A DNA stretch of 64,000 nt, taken from NCBI GenBank assembly GCA_963921825.1, contig OY997593.1:69362039-69426038 (forward strand). The letters run 5' to 3'. The notes beneath the pieces were generated by a model that saw only the letters and a list, made by a program, of their open reading frames with translations, did not search any database and was not told where the DNA came from. Both the position numbers and the translations under genes were made by a program. Source of the DNA: Erodium maritimum (lineage: Eukaryota; Streptophyta; Magnoliopsida; Geraniales; Geraniaceae). Positions 31,493 to 42,523 of the stretch are shown here, piece by piece; positions within the stretch are counted from its first letter, which is position 1; every line of letters starts with the position of its first letter.

Positions 31493-32274
31493 GTCTACGC
31501 GAGCCGCCCTAGTCCAGCCGTCCACGGTCCTCCCGGCATCGTCCCGGTTCGTTTACTCCGTCTTTATGGCCCTTCTCATCCCTCCAACGCCTCTCGATTG
31601 GGGCAGAGAAGGACTTCACCCGCATGGAGTGTTCTGCTAGGGTTTCTATCAAGCCTCCACTAACCATCGCGTCCCTAGCCTTCCCCCACCACCAGCGACG
31701 TGTCCTCTGGTCCTTTACCGGTTCCCCCTACAATCCTTATGGTTGCCTACTGGTTTCGTTCCTCGGCATCGTTTGATCCCACTACTGTCATTGTGGCCTC
31801 CGTCTCTGAAGCCTCCACATGCACGTCCTTCTCCCTGGCCTCCACCACTGCACCCTCCTCTACCCCTCTCTCGATTCTGAATCTGGTTAATCGAATGGAT
31901 CTTTTTTATCTTATCTGATTTTGTCTTTGTAGGGTCAATGACTAGTAAGCAGAGAATCAGAGATTTTTCCAGGGAGGGAACCCTGATTCACGGATATCCT
32001 CCCCATGACACTAACAGATTCAGGTTCGGTCGTACTTTACAGAGTACGCAGCTTTTGGGCAATACCTTGAGCAGTATTCGTCAGTCTCGTCCTAGTTTAC
32101 TTTCAGTTCGCCTATATGGTGTTTTCCACACCGTTTCAAGGGCAATACCTTGCTTGTATAGAGACTGTTGGGGGTCTATACTTCGTTTTGACTCTATTGT
32201 GGTTAGAGGTTTTCTCTGACGCGATTCCATGTATTCTTGCTGATTAATGAAAGATAGTAACTTTTAGTCAAAAA
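31493..32274 (+). mobile_element. Short LINE-derived retroelement with exact 16-bp TSD
   Basis: The 782-bp segment is bounded by an identical 16-bp duplication, AACAAAGATTTAAGAT, at 31477-31492 and 32275-32290, and ends in TTGCTGATTAATGAAAG...TCAAAAAA. It starts with GC-rich leader-like sequence containing CTAGGGTTTC and passes directly into the LINE-type 3' region also seen at 3500-3720. There is no ORF1 knuckle, endonuclease or RT, so it is a deletion derivative mobilised in trans by a full-length LINE. Confidence 0.88.
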
Positions 32275-32669
32275 AACAAAGATTTAAGATTAAAAAAAAT
32301 CGGATCAGTGTTATAAAATTTAGCGTTTAGACTATTTGACTTGAACGATTTTACAACACCATTATTTAAAGAAAAAAATAATTTATTGTTTCCTTTTATA
32401 TAAATTGAAAAGGATAACCACAATATAGAGTGATTAGATCGAATAGATGTTTTCAAAAATTAAAAGTAGTGGATTAACAATAGTACAACGTCATAGTGCT
32501 CAAAGTAGAGTCTTAAAATCCTCGAAATATGAAAAAGAGTTATAGTAATAGAGTCTTAAAGAGTTACAAGTGCAAGAGTAAGTTAATGAGAGAGCAATGT
32601 CAGGTTCAGGTCAGAGAGAGACCATGCTGACTCAGAACCAGATTTTTATGCTTTTGGTTCGTAAAAGGG

Positions 32670-32875
32670 ACTTAAAGCACGAACAGTGGGTCGGGTCGGG
32701 TAGCGGCTTGCGTACCGGATCGGTGTTTTGCGGGATGCGTCCCGCGAGCCGTCCCGTTGTGGGACGGTTTTTTGCGTCCCGCAAAAAACCCGAGCCGAGC
32801 TGCGGCTCTCGTCCCTGTCCCGCTAATCCGGGACTCAGGACGTGCGTCCCGGGTTGTCCCGTTGCTCGACACATG
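32670..32875. repeat. GC-rich block of GGGAC/GTCCC palindromic words
   Basis: Words such as GCGTCCCGC, GTCCCGTTGTGGGAC and CGTCCCGGG alternate so that parts of the block can fold into strong hairpins (for example GCCGTCCCGTTGTGGGACGG). Frames open on both strands are due to composition. There is no recognisable gene. Confidence 0.6.
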
Positions 32876-32879
32876 TCCT

Positions 32880-34190
32880 CTCTCTTTTTAAATACAAAAA
32901 ATCAGATTTAACTAAATATGATTGGTCCACTCATAATCTAAGCCTCACATCCAAGCCCATTGTAAGACACAATTTATGTTGAGTCTTGAGTCCCACTATT
33001 TTGTACAGTCACCATCCAAGTCTCACATCCAACCCTTCCCATTGTACATGCTCTTATATAGGCTTCCCTAAAAGGCCACTAGGCCTAGCTCCACATAACA
33101 CAAGTGACGTGGGACTTTGAAAGGCCCACAAGATAGGGATGTGACTTGGTACAACACGGTGTCGTTTACCGTGTTTAAGGTAGATTTAATTGGTAAATAG
33201 ATGAACAGTCATGATTGCGTCTTGCCTAACAGTAATGAATCGTCCACCATTATTATTTTGGATTCGAGGCTATTATCTCTATCGTTTCATTGTACATTTG
33301 AGTTTTGAGGTTGTATTTTAATAATATAATTATAGTCATGTAAAAATATTATTTATAATTTAAAGTATAGCAAAAAACCTAGTTGAGTGACCTATGTCAC
33401 AATCCTATAATCAACTACACACATACAACATACATAGAATGACAGTCGACACTAGTTTCTTTTGGTGTACACGAAGCCCCTTTTTTCTGATGAATCTATC
33501 CAGCTATTCTTCATTGTTACTGCCTGCTCTGTAGCCTCGTCATCTCTTCCATCCATCATGTCGAGCTCGTCGGTCCCCTCTGGCCCCTCCACTGGCTTTC
33601 GCATGCGGAATTCGAGATCCACGACGAAATCTTGCTCTCCTCTGTCAGAAAGTGGCGTGGATCCAGTATCCCTACGCCACTTTAGTGTATCCTTATTGTC
33701 GACATTTAATAATATTTGGTTACTTTACAGTTCAAAAAAAATACTGGATCCGCGACGACATCTGGCTCTACTCCACCGCCACTGCCTTTGTCGCCGCCTC
33801 TGCACCAGTTGTCGTCAGGCAACTCGTCATGGCATCCACCGCTACTACCGGCGCCGACTCCATACCTATGAATCCACCATGTTTGTCCGGCCCGCTGTCC
33901 CTATTGTACGACGAACAAGGAAGAATCAACCAAGTGAGATCGGCTATGCAGCCTCGTTATGTCAAATGAGACGTAGGACTATCGGGGTACACCAGAGAGG
34001 AGCCTTATCCTGGCTTGGAGGAGCTTGAGATTATTCGATCCCGAACCTCCTCCTTTCCCTAGATGCCTCCTCGAGTATCTGGCATTCGTCATTTCATAGG
34101 GTCTCCTTATCGTTGCCGGCAAACATCTATGACACCACAACTCTACCCGAGTCGAGCCAAAGAAAGGTAACGTAATCTACGTAGTTCCAC
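32880..34190. other. No supportable gene
   Basis: AT-rich to 33440. From 33462 to 34028 moderately GC-rich open frames occur on the plus strand (one starts at an ATG near 33558 with a Ser-rich peptide MSSSSVPSGPSTGF), which I do not recognise. It could be a decayed gene fragment. Confidence 0.3.
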
Positions 34191-34195
34191 ACAGT

Positions 34196-36767
34196 TGTAA
34201 GACCCGCTTCCGGTCGAACCGGTGACTCCGGAAGCCACTCGGGACTTTTCCGGAACCCAAACGGATTAGCCATTATCACAGTTGGCTTCAGGGGAGAAAA
34301 CCCTTTCGTTTGAGTATAATATTGGATAAAGTCAATTTTGGTCAAAACGAGACTTTATATCGACTAAAGCTTCTTTTTTAAAAGTGCTGGAAAGTAATTT
34401 GGAAATTAAATGAGCTAGAGGGACACTTGTCCTCTTTTGGTTGAAGAAGAGAAAAAAGGATGGTCATTGTCCCTTTTACCCTCCCAAAAGCTACTACAAA
34501 GGAATCTAGCTCAAGGGCCTTTAGGTCTTTACTTCTTCTAGGTATTATATTGGATTGGAGAAGCAAAATCAAGTCATTTTCTTCTTGTTGTAGCCGAAAC
34601 TTGGAGAGGAAGAGGAGCTCTCATGGAAGCTTGAAGGAGAATCAAAGAAGAAGGAACCATTTGGAGTCATCCTCTAGCCTTCCACCCTCAAAACCACTAG
34701 CATCCTCTTCATCTTCACATTCTAGAGGTAATGGGACTCTCTACTCATCTTTTCTCTTCATCTATTTTCTTGGGTTTTGGGTGAAAAGTTCTAGATGATG
34801 TTGGGTTTGAGTAGAGATGGTGAGAGATGATGTTGATGATGAACCTTGTTGGATCTTGGTTGAGAAATCAATAGTTGTTGGAGATTTTGAGGTGGGTTTG
34901 ATTTGATGAATCCTTGGAAACTTGTTTGTGTGTTGATTCCTACCATGGGTAGAGGAGTATTGAAGGATTTGGACTGTTTTGGGAGTTGTAAGGAGTAAAT
35001 TTCTGGGTTTAAGAGTGGTTTTTCGGAGTTTTGGAGCTGGAGGTTGAAGAAGGACGAAACTGCCCTGGTGCGCCACGGATCCGTGACGGATCTCGTGACG
35101 GGCGACGTCACGGCTCCGTGAGGGAGTCTGTGACGGCACTCATCACGGCTCCGTGACGGTAACCGTGAGGGTTAACGTCACGGATCCGTGACCAGATCCG
35201 TGACCCACCAGGGTGTGGGTTTTTTGAGGGTTCTTGAGAGTTTTGGCATCTTGGTTTTGAGCTGAACTTTGGAAGGGTTTTGGGGGTCTTTCTTACTGTC
35301 TAAGTGGAGCCTAATTAGTGTTTCTTTGTGTCCAAGACGTTGTGGATCGAGCTAGAGGAGCGAGGATCACGCCGGGAACCGAGGAAGGAGCAAAGTAGTG
35401 ATCACCGGACGTCATCAAAGCGTTGAAGAGGAGGACCTTGAGGTAGGGAAATCCTTAACCTCTCGGTTACCATGCTTAGTATGCATGCTAGGTTAATAAA
35501 ATGGAAAAGGTCCTAGATATGCCTATAGGATGCGAATAACTAGCATAATCGTCTTTCATTTTCTAATAATCGGAAGTGTCTAGTGGTGACCGATTAGGAT
35601 GCCAATCACTAGTGTAATTCGCTTTAAATACTTGGGATATGATTGTCTGGTAGAGGAGCCTTGGCAAAGCCCTCGGATTAGTTGCTTGTTAGGATCACAT
35701 GCTTGGTTGTTGATTGTTTAGTGGATAGGCTAAAGAGTCTAACGAACTAGTAGAATTGCATGGGTAAATGCTCTCTTGAAGGTTCTTATAATTGGTTGAT
35801 TGTACTCGTACTTGCTCATTGATTGTATTCGACTGATTACTTGATTTACTTGAATGCTTGTTTGGAGCATCGAGTATGACTGGTTGTACCGAGCGGTGCA
35901 ATCAGGTGATCGATGCCCCGGTGGTTCGAAACTGGTAAGTGAACGGTAAGTTGGAATTGTGTGATTGGTGTACTATGTTTGCGTGATTCGTGTACTGCTT
36001 GTTGTGGTGAATTGGTGATGAGTGAGCCAAGTGTGGCATTGAATTGGTGGTTGTTGAACTTGTATTATTTCGTGTTTCGGTTGAGTACGTTATTCACTTA
36101 TTAACTGCTTATTATTAAATTGTCCAAGTGTATGCTCTCCATGGGAGTAATACACTCGGTTCCCGAGGACATAAAATCCCTTGGAGACGTTTCTGAGAAT
36201 CCCGATGATAAGCGCCCCGAAGGGTTGTTTCCGGTCACCTCAATGTTATGCGTCTCCTCTGGATTTGAGGGAAAATCCGAGAGGACACATCATGTGGATC
36301 GGAGGGTGGAGACTTCATGTACCACGACATTGGTCGATTTATCTGTTACCTGTGTTTGTTAAGATGCTTGTGGTTGACTCTGTGGTTGATCTTATTGAGT
36401 TGAAGGTCTATCCTGTTATGTGTTTTCCCTACTGAGCGTAAGCTCACCCCTGCGAGTTCTTTGTTGTGTCTACAGGTTTGATTGAGGAGTAGAGGCTTGG
36501 GAGCTTCTCGGTGTGGGTCCCGTAGAGACTTCATGTTTATACCCTTTGGTTTAAGAACAGTTTTTGTAAGACTTATTATTACACCCCCTGAGGGTTATTT
36601 CATGTTTTGAACTACGTTTTGATGGATTTGAGCTATAGTATCGAAATTTTATGGGCTGAGGTACTTATTGGAGGTTTTCAAGGTTTAATTATTGTTTTAT
36701 TGTTTATTCGTCTTCTATTACCCGTCATGCCTCGAGTCCGGGCGATAACCGGATTTGGGGCGTGACA
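34196..36767 (-). mobile_element. Solo LTR of the TGTCACGCC family (copy 2)
   Basis: The outer ends read TGTAAGACCCGC on the left and GGGGCGTGACA on the right, the inverse of the ends of copy 3 (TGTCACGCC...GGTTCTTACA). Flanking ACAGT on the left (34191-34195) recurs at the right edge (ACAGT at 36767-36771 if the last A is shared), consistent with a 5-bp duplication. The conserved landmark TACTGAGCGTAAGCTCACCCC is at about 36430. A GC-rich block of CACGG(A/C)TCCGTGA words lies at 35070-35215. No gag/pol is present. Read on the minus strand it is about 2.57 kb, large for a solo LTR but in the Gypsy range. Confidence 0.75.
35070..35215. repeat. GC-rich CACGGATCCGTGA palindromic array
   Basis: The palindrome-like words CACGGATCCGTGA and CACGGCTCCGTGA recur about eight times in 145 bp within the solo LTR. 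This is the place at which the other LTR copies carry different GC-rich arrays. Confidence 0.75.
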
Positions 36768-37100
36768 CAGTTATACTGCAAATAAGGATCCATAATTTAC
36801 GTTTATTAACTGAATTATCCAGTGTTCTGTTCATAAGATCAACCCCTGAAACCATATCTAATCCTACTTTATATTTCCATAAATAATATTTTCAGTACTA
36901 CGATCACACAAACAAAAACTAGTTTAGTCATGTTGTTTTTCGCATCATGAACATCTCATTCATAATAGGTGAGGGCATCATGCAACAACATCTTTTAATG
37001 AATGAGGACTCGGTAGCTTTATTTTTTCCCTATATAAAGCTAAGTAATTTTGATACATACACCACCTCTTCCAACATCACACCTACCAGCCAAATTTATC

Positions 37101-37500
37101 ATGTCAATAATCATGTGTGAGACTTGTGAGGCATTCTTCGAGCCATCTAAAATGAAAACGCACAGTGATCGTACCCACCCCAACCCAGAAGCGGATTTAG
37201 AGGGGTATAGGGTATGTCATGCCATACCCTTGTCCCAAAAGGTTATATGAAATCGTAGAGATCTCAGTTACCTTCGATTTGATATCTTACGGACATAAAT
37301 CGGAGTTGTATGAAAGATTTATGGTCGTTTTAAGATCTGTCATGCGCGTAATTTGCACGTAATTTGCACGTAGTCTGCATGTGAGAGTAGTTTGCATTTA
37401 TTTTTCCATCACATTTAGTAATAGTCGATGACATACCCTAAATTATATTCTTGGATTCGCTTCTGCCCCAACCTCAAGTTTTATTGTCAGACATGTTGGT
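37101..37500 (+). pseudogene. Tiny C2H2-like zinc-finger ORF interrupted by a hAT MITE
   Basis: From the ATG at 37101 the frame reads CETCEAFFEPSKMKTHSDRT followed by H, a C-x2-C-x11-H-x4-H arrangement like a C2H2 finger. At 37185 it is interrupted by a 280-bp MITE. After the insertion the same frame resumes and closes shortly with two more Cys (C-x2-C) and a stop codon, so the uninterrupted ORF would have had only about 37 codons. A TATA-like TATATAAAG lies at 37031-37039. It may be a remnant of a larger zinc-finger gene. Confidence 0.3.
37186..37465. mobile_element. hAT-type MITE with exact 8-bp TSD
   Basis: The terminal repeats are CAGAAGCGGATTTAG and, reversed, CAGAAGCGAATCCAAG. The perfect 8-bp duplication CCCCAACC flanks it at 37178-37185 and 37466-37473. 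It is 280 bp with no coding capacity. It inserted in the zinc-finger-like ORF. Confidence 0.9.
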
Positions 37501-37514
37501 AGAGTATCTACACC

Positions 37515-38450
37515 CAGGGTCGGCCCTATGATTTTCGGGGCCTAAAGCGAGAATTTGATCGATAAATTTTTTTTCTTCTGAAATAATATAATAGGAAAAT
37601 AAGTAAATTTGCTCGCATAAAAATATTATACTAGATGATATTGAGAAATTAGTTTCAACATCTATTTATAACACTAAAAAATATAAAAGGATGATTGATA
37701 TTAATTTCTAACAAGACACCCTCAATGGACCATTAAAATTCTATAGAAAAATTCAAATATTTAATGATTCACATTTATTCATAAATAAAATATATTCATG
37801 CCATGTTTGTATGTGATGTGTTTAACATAATTATATATAAGTGCACTGAATTATCTAGAATATATATGACTTCGTGTATAATTAGCTATTTTCATCATCT
37901 TTTAGAAATTTTCACACTTCAAACTAAATTTCAAATACTAAATATATGTTTTAACTATGATCAATAAAATATAACCAAAAATAAGAAAACCATCATAACT
38001 TACATTAACGGCACAAGATAGTAAGTAGGTGAGAATTTTCAAGAACTATAGGTATCTAGTATTAAAACACATCACTTAATCAACAAAACCAAAACAAGAC
38101 AAGCCCAACACATTCTTATGATTATCGCATCATATATGCCCAAATTCATTTAATTGTTGTTGCTCTCTAAGATTTAAAGACGCTTAGAAACAAAATCATG
38201 TTTATTGATCTTTTTGATTTTGGACTAAAAAATTAGAAACCAAGAATCATTCATGTTCATGGTTTCTGGTATTTCCTCTCCGTTGAACAACTTCACGTCA
38301 ACGATTGGGAATCATCTTCATCTTCTATAAGTGAATCATTTACCTAGAGTCTGGATAGTAGAACTCTATGTGATAGGGATATAAAGTCAACTCGACTTTT
38401 ATCTTCTACATATTATTTTGTTTAATCATGAAATGAAACTTTTGTAAGTA
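37515..38450 (+). mobile_element. hAT element, 5' terminus only
   Basis: CAGGGTCGGCCC followed by GGGGCCTAAAGCGAG is the same type of terminus as in the 24683-27595 hAT. The preceding 8 bp (TCTACACC) are not found again downstream next to a matching end, so the right half seems lost, perhaps where the E1/TFIIS/FtsH mosaic begins. The AT-rich interior has no transposase. The right limit is arbitrary. Confidence 0.5.
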
Positions 38451-38454
38451 GGTC

Positions 38455-38933
38455 GGTGAAGCTTCTGATGTGCTATTTATATGTTGTTATGCCAGTGAGT
38501 TTGTGGAGATATATGCTCTGGATGCTAATTATTTTGGGGCTGGAGGTTGGATTTTTTGTTTCGTTTATAGCTTTCGGTGCAATGTGATTCTTGAGTACAA
38601 GAATCATTTGAAGAAGAGGGCATTGTTACGAGTCAAACATATAATTGGGTCATTAGCATGGGATTTTAAATTAGTTGGGCTCTTATATAAGTTAGTGGGC
38701 TTTGTTAAGGGCTTGCCCAAGCCTTGTTAGTCTTAGCCCAACTAAGTAGTTATTGTGCATCTTCTACTTTGTACAAGAGGAACGCAGATGAATGGAAAGA
38801 GTAGCAATAGCTCATTTGAAAATTTTATCTATCTATCTATCTCCTTCTCTTTTCTCTCTGTCTTTTCTTCATCTCTCTTCACCCCCCCCCCCCCCCCTAA
38901 CACGCAGAACTCTTATTTCTCCCTCTTTTCTTA
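38455..38933 (+). repeat. Long direct repeat, left copy (FtsH-derived start)
   Basis: About 450 bp repeated almost identically at 42082-42523, 3.6 kb away, in the same orientation. It starts inside a degenerate FtsH coding fragment (GEASDVLFICCYASEF) and ends with a pyrimidine-rich tract (TCTATCTATC, CTCCTTCTC), plus a run of about 17 C at 38881-38897 that the right copy lacks. Confidence 0.85.
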
Positions 38934-39092
38934 TACACTTCAGTTTGGAGTGTATCATTGGTAAAGCCCCTTTCTAGGCTCAATCTGATGGGTGAAATTT
39001 TGTTCCCTTTGGCTGGAACAACGATGATGACACAATAAGATGTCAAGAAAATTAAGGATATTATAGCAGCTATGCAGATAAAGGTACGATAA

Positions 39093-39821
39093 ATGTCTAC
39101 CATCCTTCAACCGTATGTTTCTTCTACACTTGTTCCATCTCCACCGGTTTTTTCTTCAAGTCTGGGTGAAGACGAAATCTCGAAATCAAGGGTATTTTCT
39201 TCTGTTTTTGAGTTTGATGCTGAAGTAGCAACTGAGATAATGGGAGAATTCAACCAAATACCTAAAAAGGTTTCAGATGAGTGCTTGATGATCACCTTGG
39301 AAGGGGATTTTTATGATGCACACAAGGTATTCGTCGAAATGCAAATGTCCCAAACAGTGGATTCTTTCAAGGTATGCTCAAAACCACTTGAATTACAATT
39401 GTGTATTCCATCTAAAGTTAGTCTGGGAATGATTATATGGCCTACTGGAGTTGGGACATTCCTTGTTTTTGAACATAAAGTTTTTATTTCTGATACATGC
39501 TATGATATTATGGGCTCAAGATCAGTAGATAGTATAATGATTCTATTGGAGCAATTGTCTACTCAAATTAGAATTATGGGGATCAAGGTGTTATGGAAGA
39601 ACATTGATGAAGTCATATTACTTGAGAGCATCATCAACAGTTTCCATGACGGGGTTGATATGGAATGGTTTATGACAGAAATTGCACTTCTGATGAGTTC
39701 ATGGTCTACTGGTATTGATACTCTATTATACCGTCATCAGTTGTTTGGGTATGAATTTTTGTTGGGTTGTGAGGTTAGGAGGTTCCATGGAATTGTTTCC
39801 CGCTATAGGTTGAAATTTTAA
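39093..39821 (+). pseudogene. Unrecognised 242-codon ORF inside the mosaic
   Basis: An open ATG-initiated frame beginning with a Ser-rich stretch (SSTLVPSPPVFSSSLGEDE). The rest is hydrophobic and odd in composition, with repeated short runs ending in KVF and SIM. I do not recognise a family. Given the degenerate fragments that follow on the same strand, it is more likely decayed captured sequence than a functional gene, but an intact frame of this length is notable. Confidence 0.35.
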
Positions 39822-39984
39822 AATGGTGTAGTTAAATTTTATGCTCTGTGTTTAAATTGGCAAGGCTTGAAGGCAAATATGGGGTTTCTGTAGTAAGACC
39901 AACAATTAAATTGGTGACTTGAAAGAGAATGTTTGTTTTATTTCGAATGTTACGAATTAAAGTAATTGAAAATTATCTTGGGGC

Positions 39985-41245
39985 ATGGATGAGGTACAAG
40001 ATTTCATTAATTTTCTTAGTGACTTTTATGGTGGTGATTTCTTGGATAAAGATTGTTCTATTGTGTCGACAAGAGGAAGGGACATTGAAGACACAATTGA
40101 TTGTTCTCAGGTTTTGGGGTTCCTTGTGCACATAAAGGGTCTTGGTGTTGAAATTTCCAAGAATCTTGTTCTTGTTGGTGTTAAGTCAATGATAGCCCAT
40201 GATAAAGGAAATGTGGAGTTGTGGGATCTGTCCAACAATTTTATTTTTCTAGTGGTTGTGTTCACTGATATCATTTTCCAAAAGGTCATTAAATTCAATG
40301 ACTACTCTCACATTTATGAGCCATCAATGTATTTCATCACAGTTGAAGTGAGAGGTCTCTTGGGCTCTATGTTTTGTGACTTTGGACTTAAATGCGTTGT
40401 TCTTGTTGTCCATGAGGAGGAACCCCACACGAGCATAGTTGCTTCAATTAGCAATTACATTCCGTTACTGGTTTCATGTGTTGATGATAAAAGGCTCGAG
40501 TTTCAAGATATGGACCTTGTTGTGTTCTCAGAAGTCTATGGAATGACATAATTGAATGGTGGAAACCCAAGGAAAATCAATAGTGCTAAACCCTCTTCAT
40601 TCTCTCTTTAGTTAGATACCACAAATTGTGGTGCCTATGAAAAATGTAGCATCGTCACTCAGGTGAAACAACCTAAGGTTCTGAACTTTAAGCCATTGAA
40701 CGAAGCGCAAAATCATCTTGATGATTTTTCGAAGTTGTATCGCCCACCTCTTCTATATTTGGCTCTCTATGCACGAGATAAGTTTGTCTTTAAGTTGTCT
40801 CGCTTGCCTGAAGTTGGTTCAAAATAGGATGCTCAACAATTTATATATTTTTCCAGTTGCATCAAGGGGGATTCGGGAGATAGGAGACTAGAAGATATCA
40901 ACCCAAAACTTCTCTGCCAATTTAGATATGGTGTTAATGTAGTGTTGAATCCCATGGTTGCCTTGTTTGATGGCATTGTGGGACAAGAGGTTGTCAAAGC
41001 ATGCTCTGGAAAATTCCACCCTTTATTTCAGTTCTTTTACCTTGATTTTATGGAGTCCCACCCTGCAGATTCCCTTGATCGCAGAGAATTACGACAACTG
41101 AATTGTTTTTCTGATGCCCAAATTTCAGTATTTGGGGCCACTCTACAAGAAAAATTGGAGGATGTCACTGTGTTTATGCTTGGGTATGGTGCTTTGGGTT
41201 GTGAAGTCTTACATAATAATAATTCAAATTTTGGAAGGGCTAGGG
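39985..41245 (+). pseudogene. Ubiquitin-activating enzyme E1 (UBA1-like) fragment
   Basis: Read through in-frame stops and small shifts, the plus strand follows plant E1 for several hundred residues: GVEISKNLVLVGVKSM, GNVELWDLSNNF and VVFTD (first ThiF-like repeat). Then ASISNYIPLLVSCVDD, LEFQDMDLVVFSE, and VTQVKQPKVLNFKPL. Finally come GQEVVKACSGKFHPLFQFFY and DAQISVFGATLQEKLED...GYGALGCE, the start of the second adenylation domain, whose nucleotide-binding loop is normally GSGALGCE. Similarity stops there, before the catalytic Cys domain, so it cannot work as E1. No introns are visible, consistent with capture from cDNA or from an intron-poor region. Confidence 0.85.
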
Positions 41246-41429
41246 ACATTCATGTGCAGTTGGTTGCTATTGAGAATGCTTCTTATTTATGTGGGGTTGT
41301 TAATATGCATGTCAAGTATGCTAAGGTTGGTGGTGCAAGGATGGTATGTATTACCGAGGATTGGCATATATTTGAGTCGCAAGTTTCTTTTTCCAAATTC
41401 CTTATTCAAGGTCAGCTTGTGAAAGCCTG

Positions 41430-41800
41430 TAATGACACCATACATGACGAATTTAGAGAACTTCTCTCCAAGACCTTCTCCAATGTTTCAAGAGAAAAAA
41501 CCAATGATACCCTCGAGGATGAAGCCAAGGCCTCTGGCACGATTCATGTGTTTATCTTCATTACATCCACAATGTTTGAGAAATGGGGTAAGTCTAATGG
41601 AACCCAGAAATTGAATTACGTATTTGTATTGCTCAATCTCAAGGATCCGAAGAACCACGACCTAAGAAGAAGAGTTCTTCTTGGCTACATCAAGTCATGG
41701 ATGATTGTCACTTTGTCACAAGAAGAAATGGCCAGTACTCAATGGAAAGAAGAGATTGAGCAGATTAAGACTACTATGTTTTGTTATGGACCAGTTTTCC
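41430..41800 (+). pseudogene. TFIIS central-domain fragment fused to the E1 fragment
   Basis: In the same open frame as the last E1 piece (40942-41811), residues after about 155 read VKACNDTIHDEFRELLSKTF, then MFEKWGKSNGTQKLNY, LLNLKDPKNHDLRRRVLLG and EEMASTQWKEEIEQIK. This is the TFS2M (central) domain of transcription elongation factor S-II, which binds RNA polymerase II. The expected DLRRRVL and EEMAS motifs are clear. The acidic zinc-ribbon that stimulates transcript cleavage is missing. About 50 residues between the E1 and TFIIS parts are unassigned. Confidence 0.75.
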
Positions 41801-41864
41801 TGTTTTTTTAGGACAGATCTCTGATTTTTACTCAGTCAATTGATCAGTATAGAAGTTGTCGTGT

Positions 41865-42281
41865 GGGTTTGGGTAGTGCAAAATCGTCTGACCGAGGGAA
41901 ACCAATCATCCTTACTGATATTATTGGTATTGATGAGGCTAAAGAAGAGTTGGAAGAAGTTGTAGAGTTTCATAAACATCCAAGCATATATGAACGTTTC
42001 GGTGCTCGTCCTTCTCAAGGTGTCCTTTTGGTGGGCTTTCCAGGTACAAGTAAGACTTTTTTAGCCAAGGTTATAACAGGAGAAGCTGATGTGCTATTTA
42101 TATGTTGTTATGCCAGTGAGTTTATGGAGATATATGCTCCAGATGCTAATTATTTTGGGGCTGGAGGTTGGATTTTTTGTTTCGTTTATAGCTTTCGGTG
42201 CGATGTGATTCTTGAGGACAAGAATCATTTGAAGAAGAGGGCATTGTTACGAGTCAAACATATAATTGGGTCATTAGCATG
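41865..42281 (+). pseudogene. FtsH protease AAA fragment (plastid FtsH7/9-like)
   Basis: The frame contains DIIGIDEAKEELEEVVEF, then FGARPSQGVLLVGFPGTSKT and GEADVLFICCYASEF, the start of the FtsH AAA+ module up to the ISCSASEF region. The Walker A loop reads GFPGTSKT instead of GPPGTGKT, so the Gly before the catalytic Lys is lost. After ASEF the sequence leaves FtsH and continues as the unassigned part shared by both long direct repeats. Walker B, the second region of homology and the HExxH protease site are absent. Confidence 0.8.
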
Positions 42282-42523
42282 AGATTGTAAATTAGTTGGG
42301 CTCTTATATAAGTTAGTGGGCTTTGTTAAGGGCATGTCCAAGCCTTGTTAGTCTTAGCCCAACTAAATAGTTATTGTGCATCTTCTACTTTGTACAAGAG
42401 GAACGCAGATGAATGGAAAGAATAGCAATAACTCATTTGGCAAATTTATCTATCTCTCTCCTTCTCTTTTCTCTCTGTCTTTTCTTCATCTCTCTTGATT
42501 CCCCTAACACGCAACTCTTATTT
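42082..42523 (+). repeat. Long direct repeat, right copy
   Basis: Partner of 38455-38933. This copy continues upstream without a break into the FtsH fragment, while the left copy does not. The left copy therefore looks like a later duplication of this end rather than the two being true LTRs. Confidence 0.8.

Noticed and set aside
38455-42523. A functional fusion protein of ubiquitin pathway and protease functions
   Set aside because: Stops, shifts, a damaged Walker A loop and missing catalytic domains argue for captured fragments, not an enzyme.
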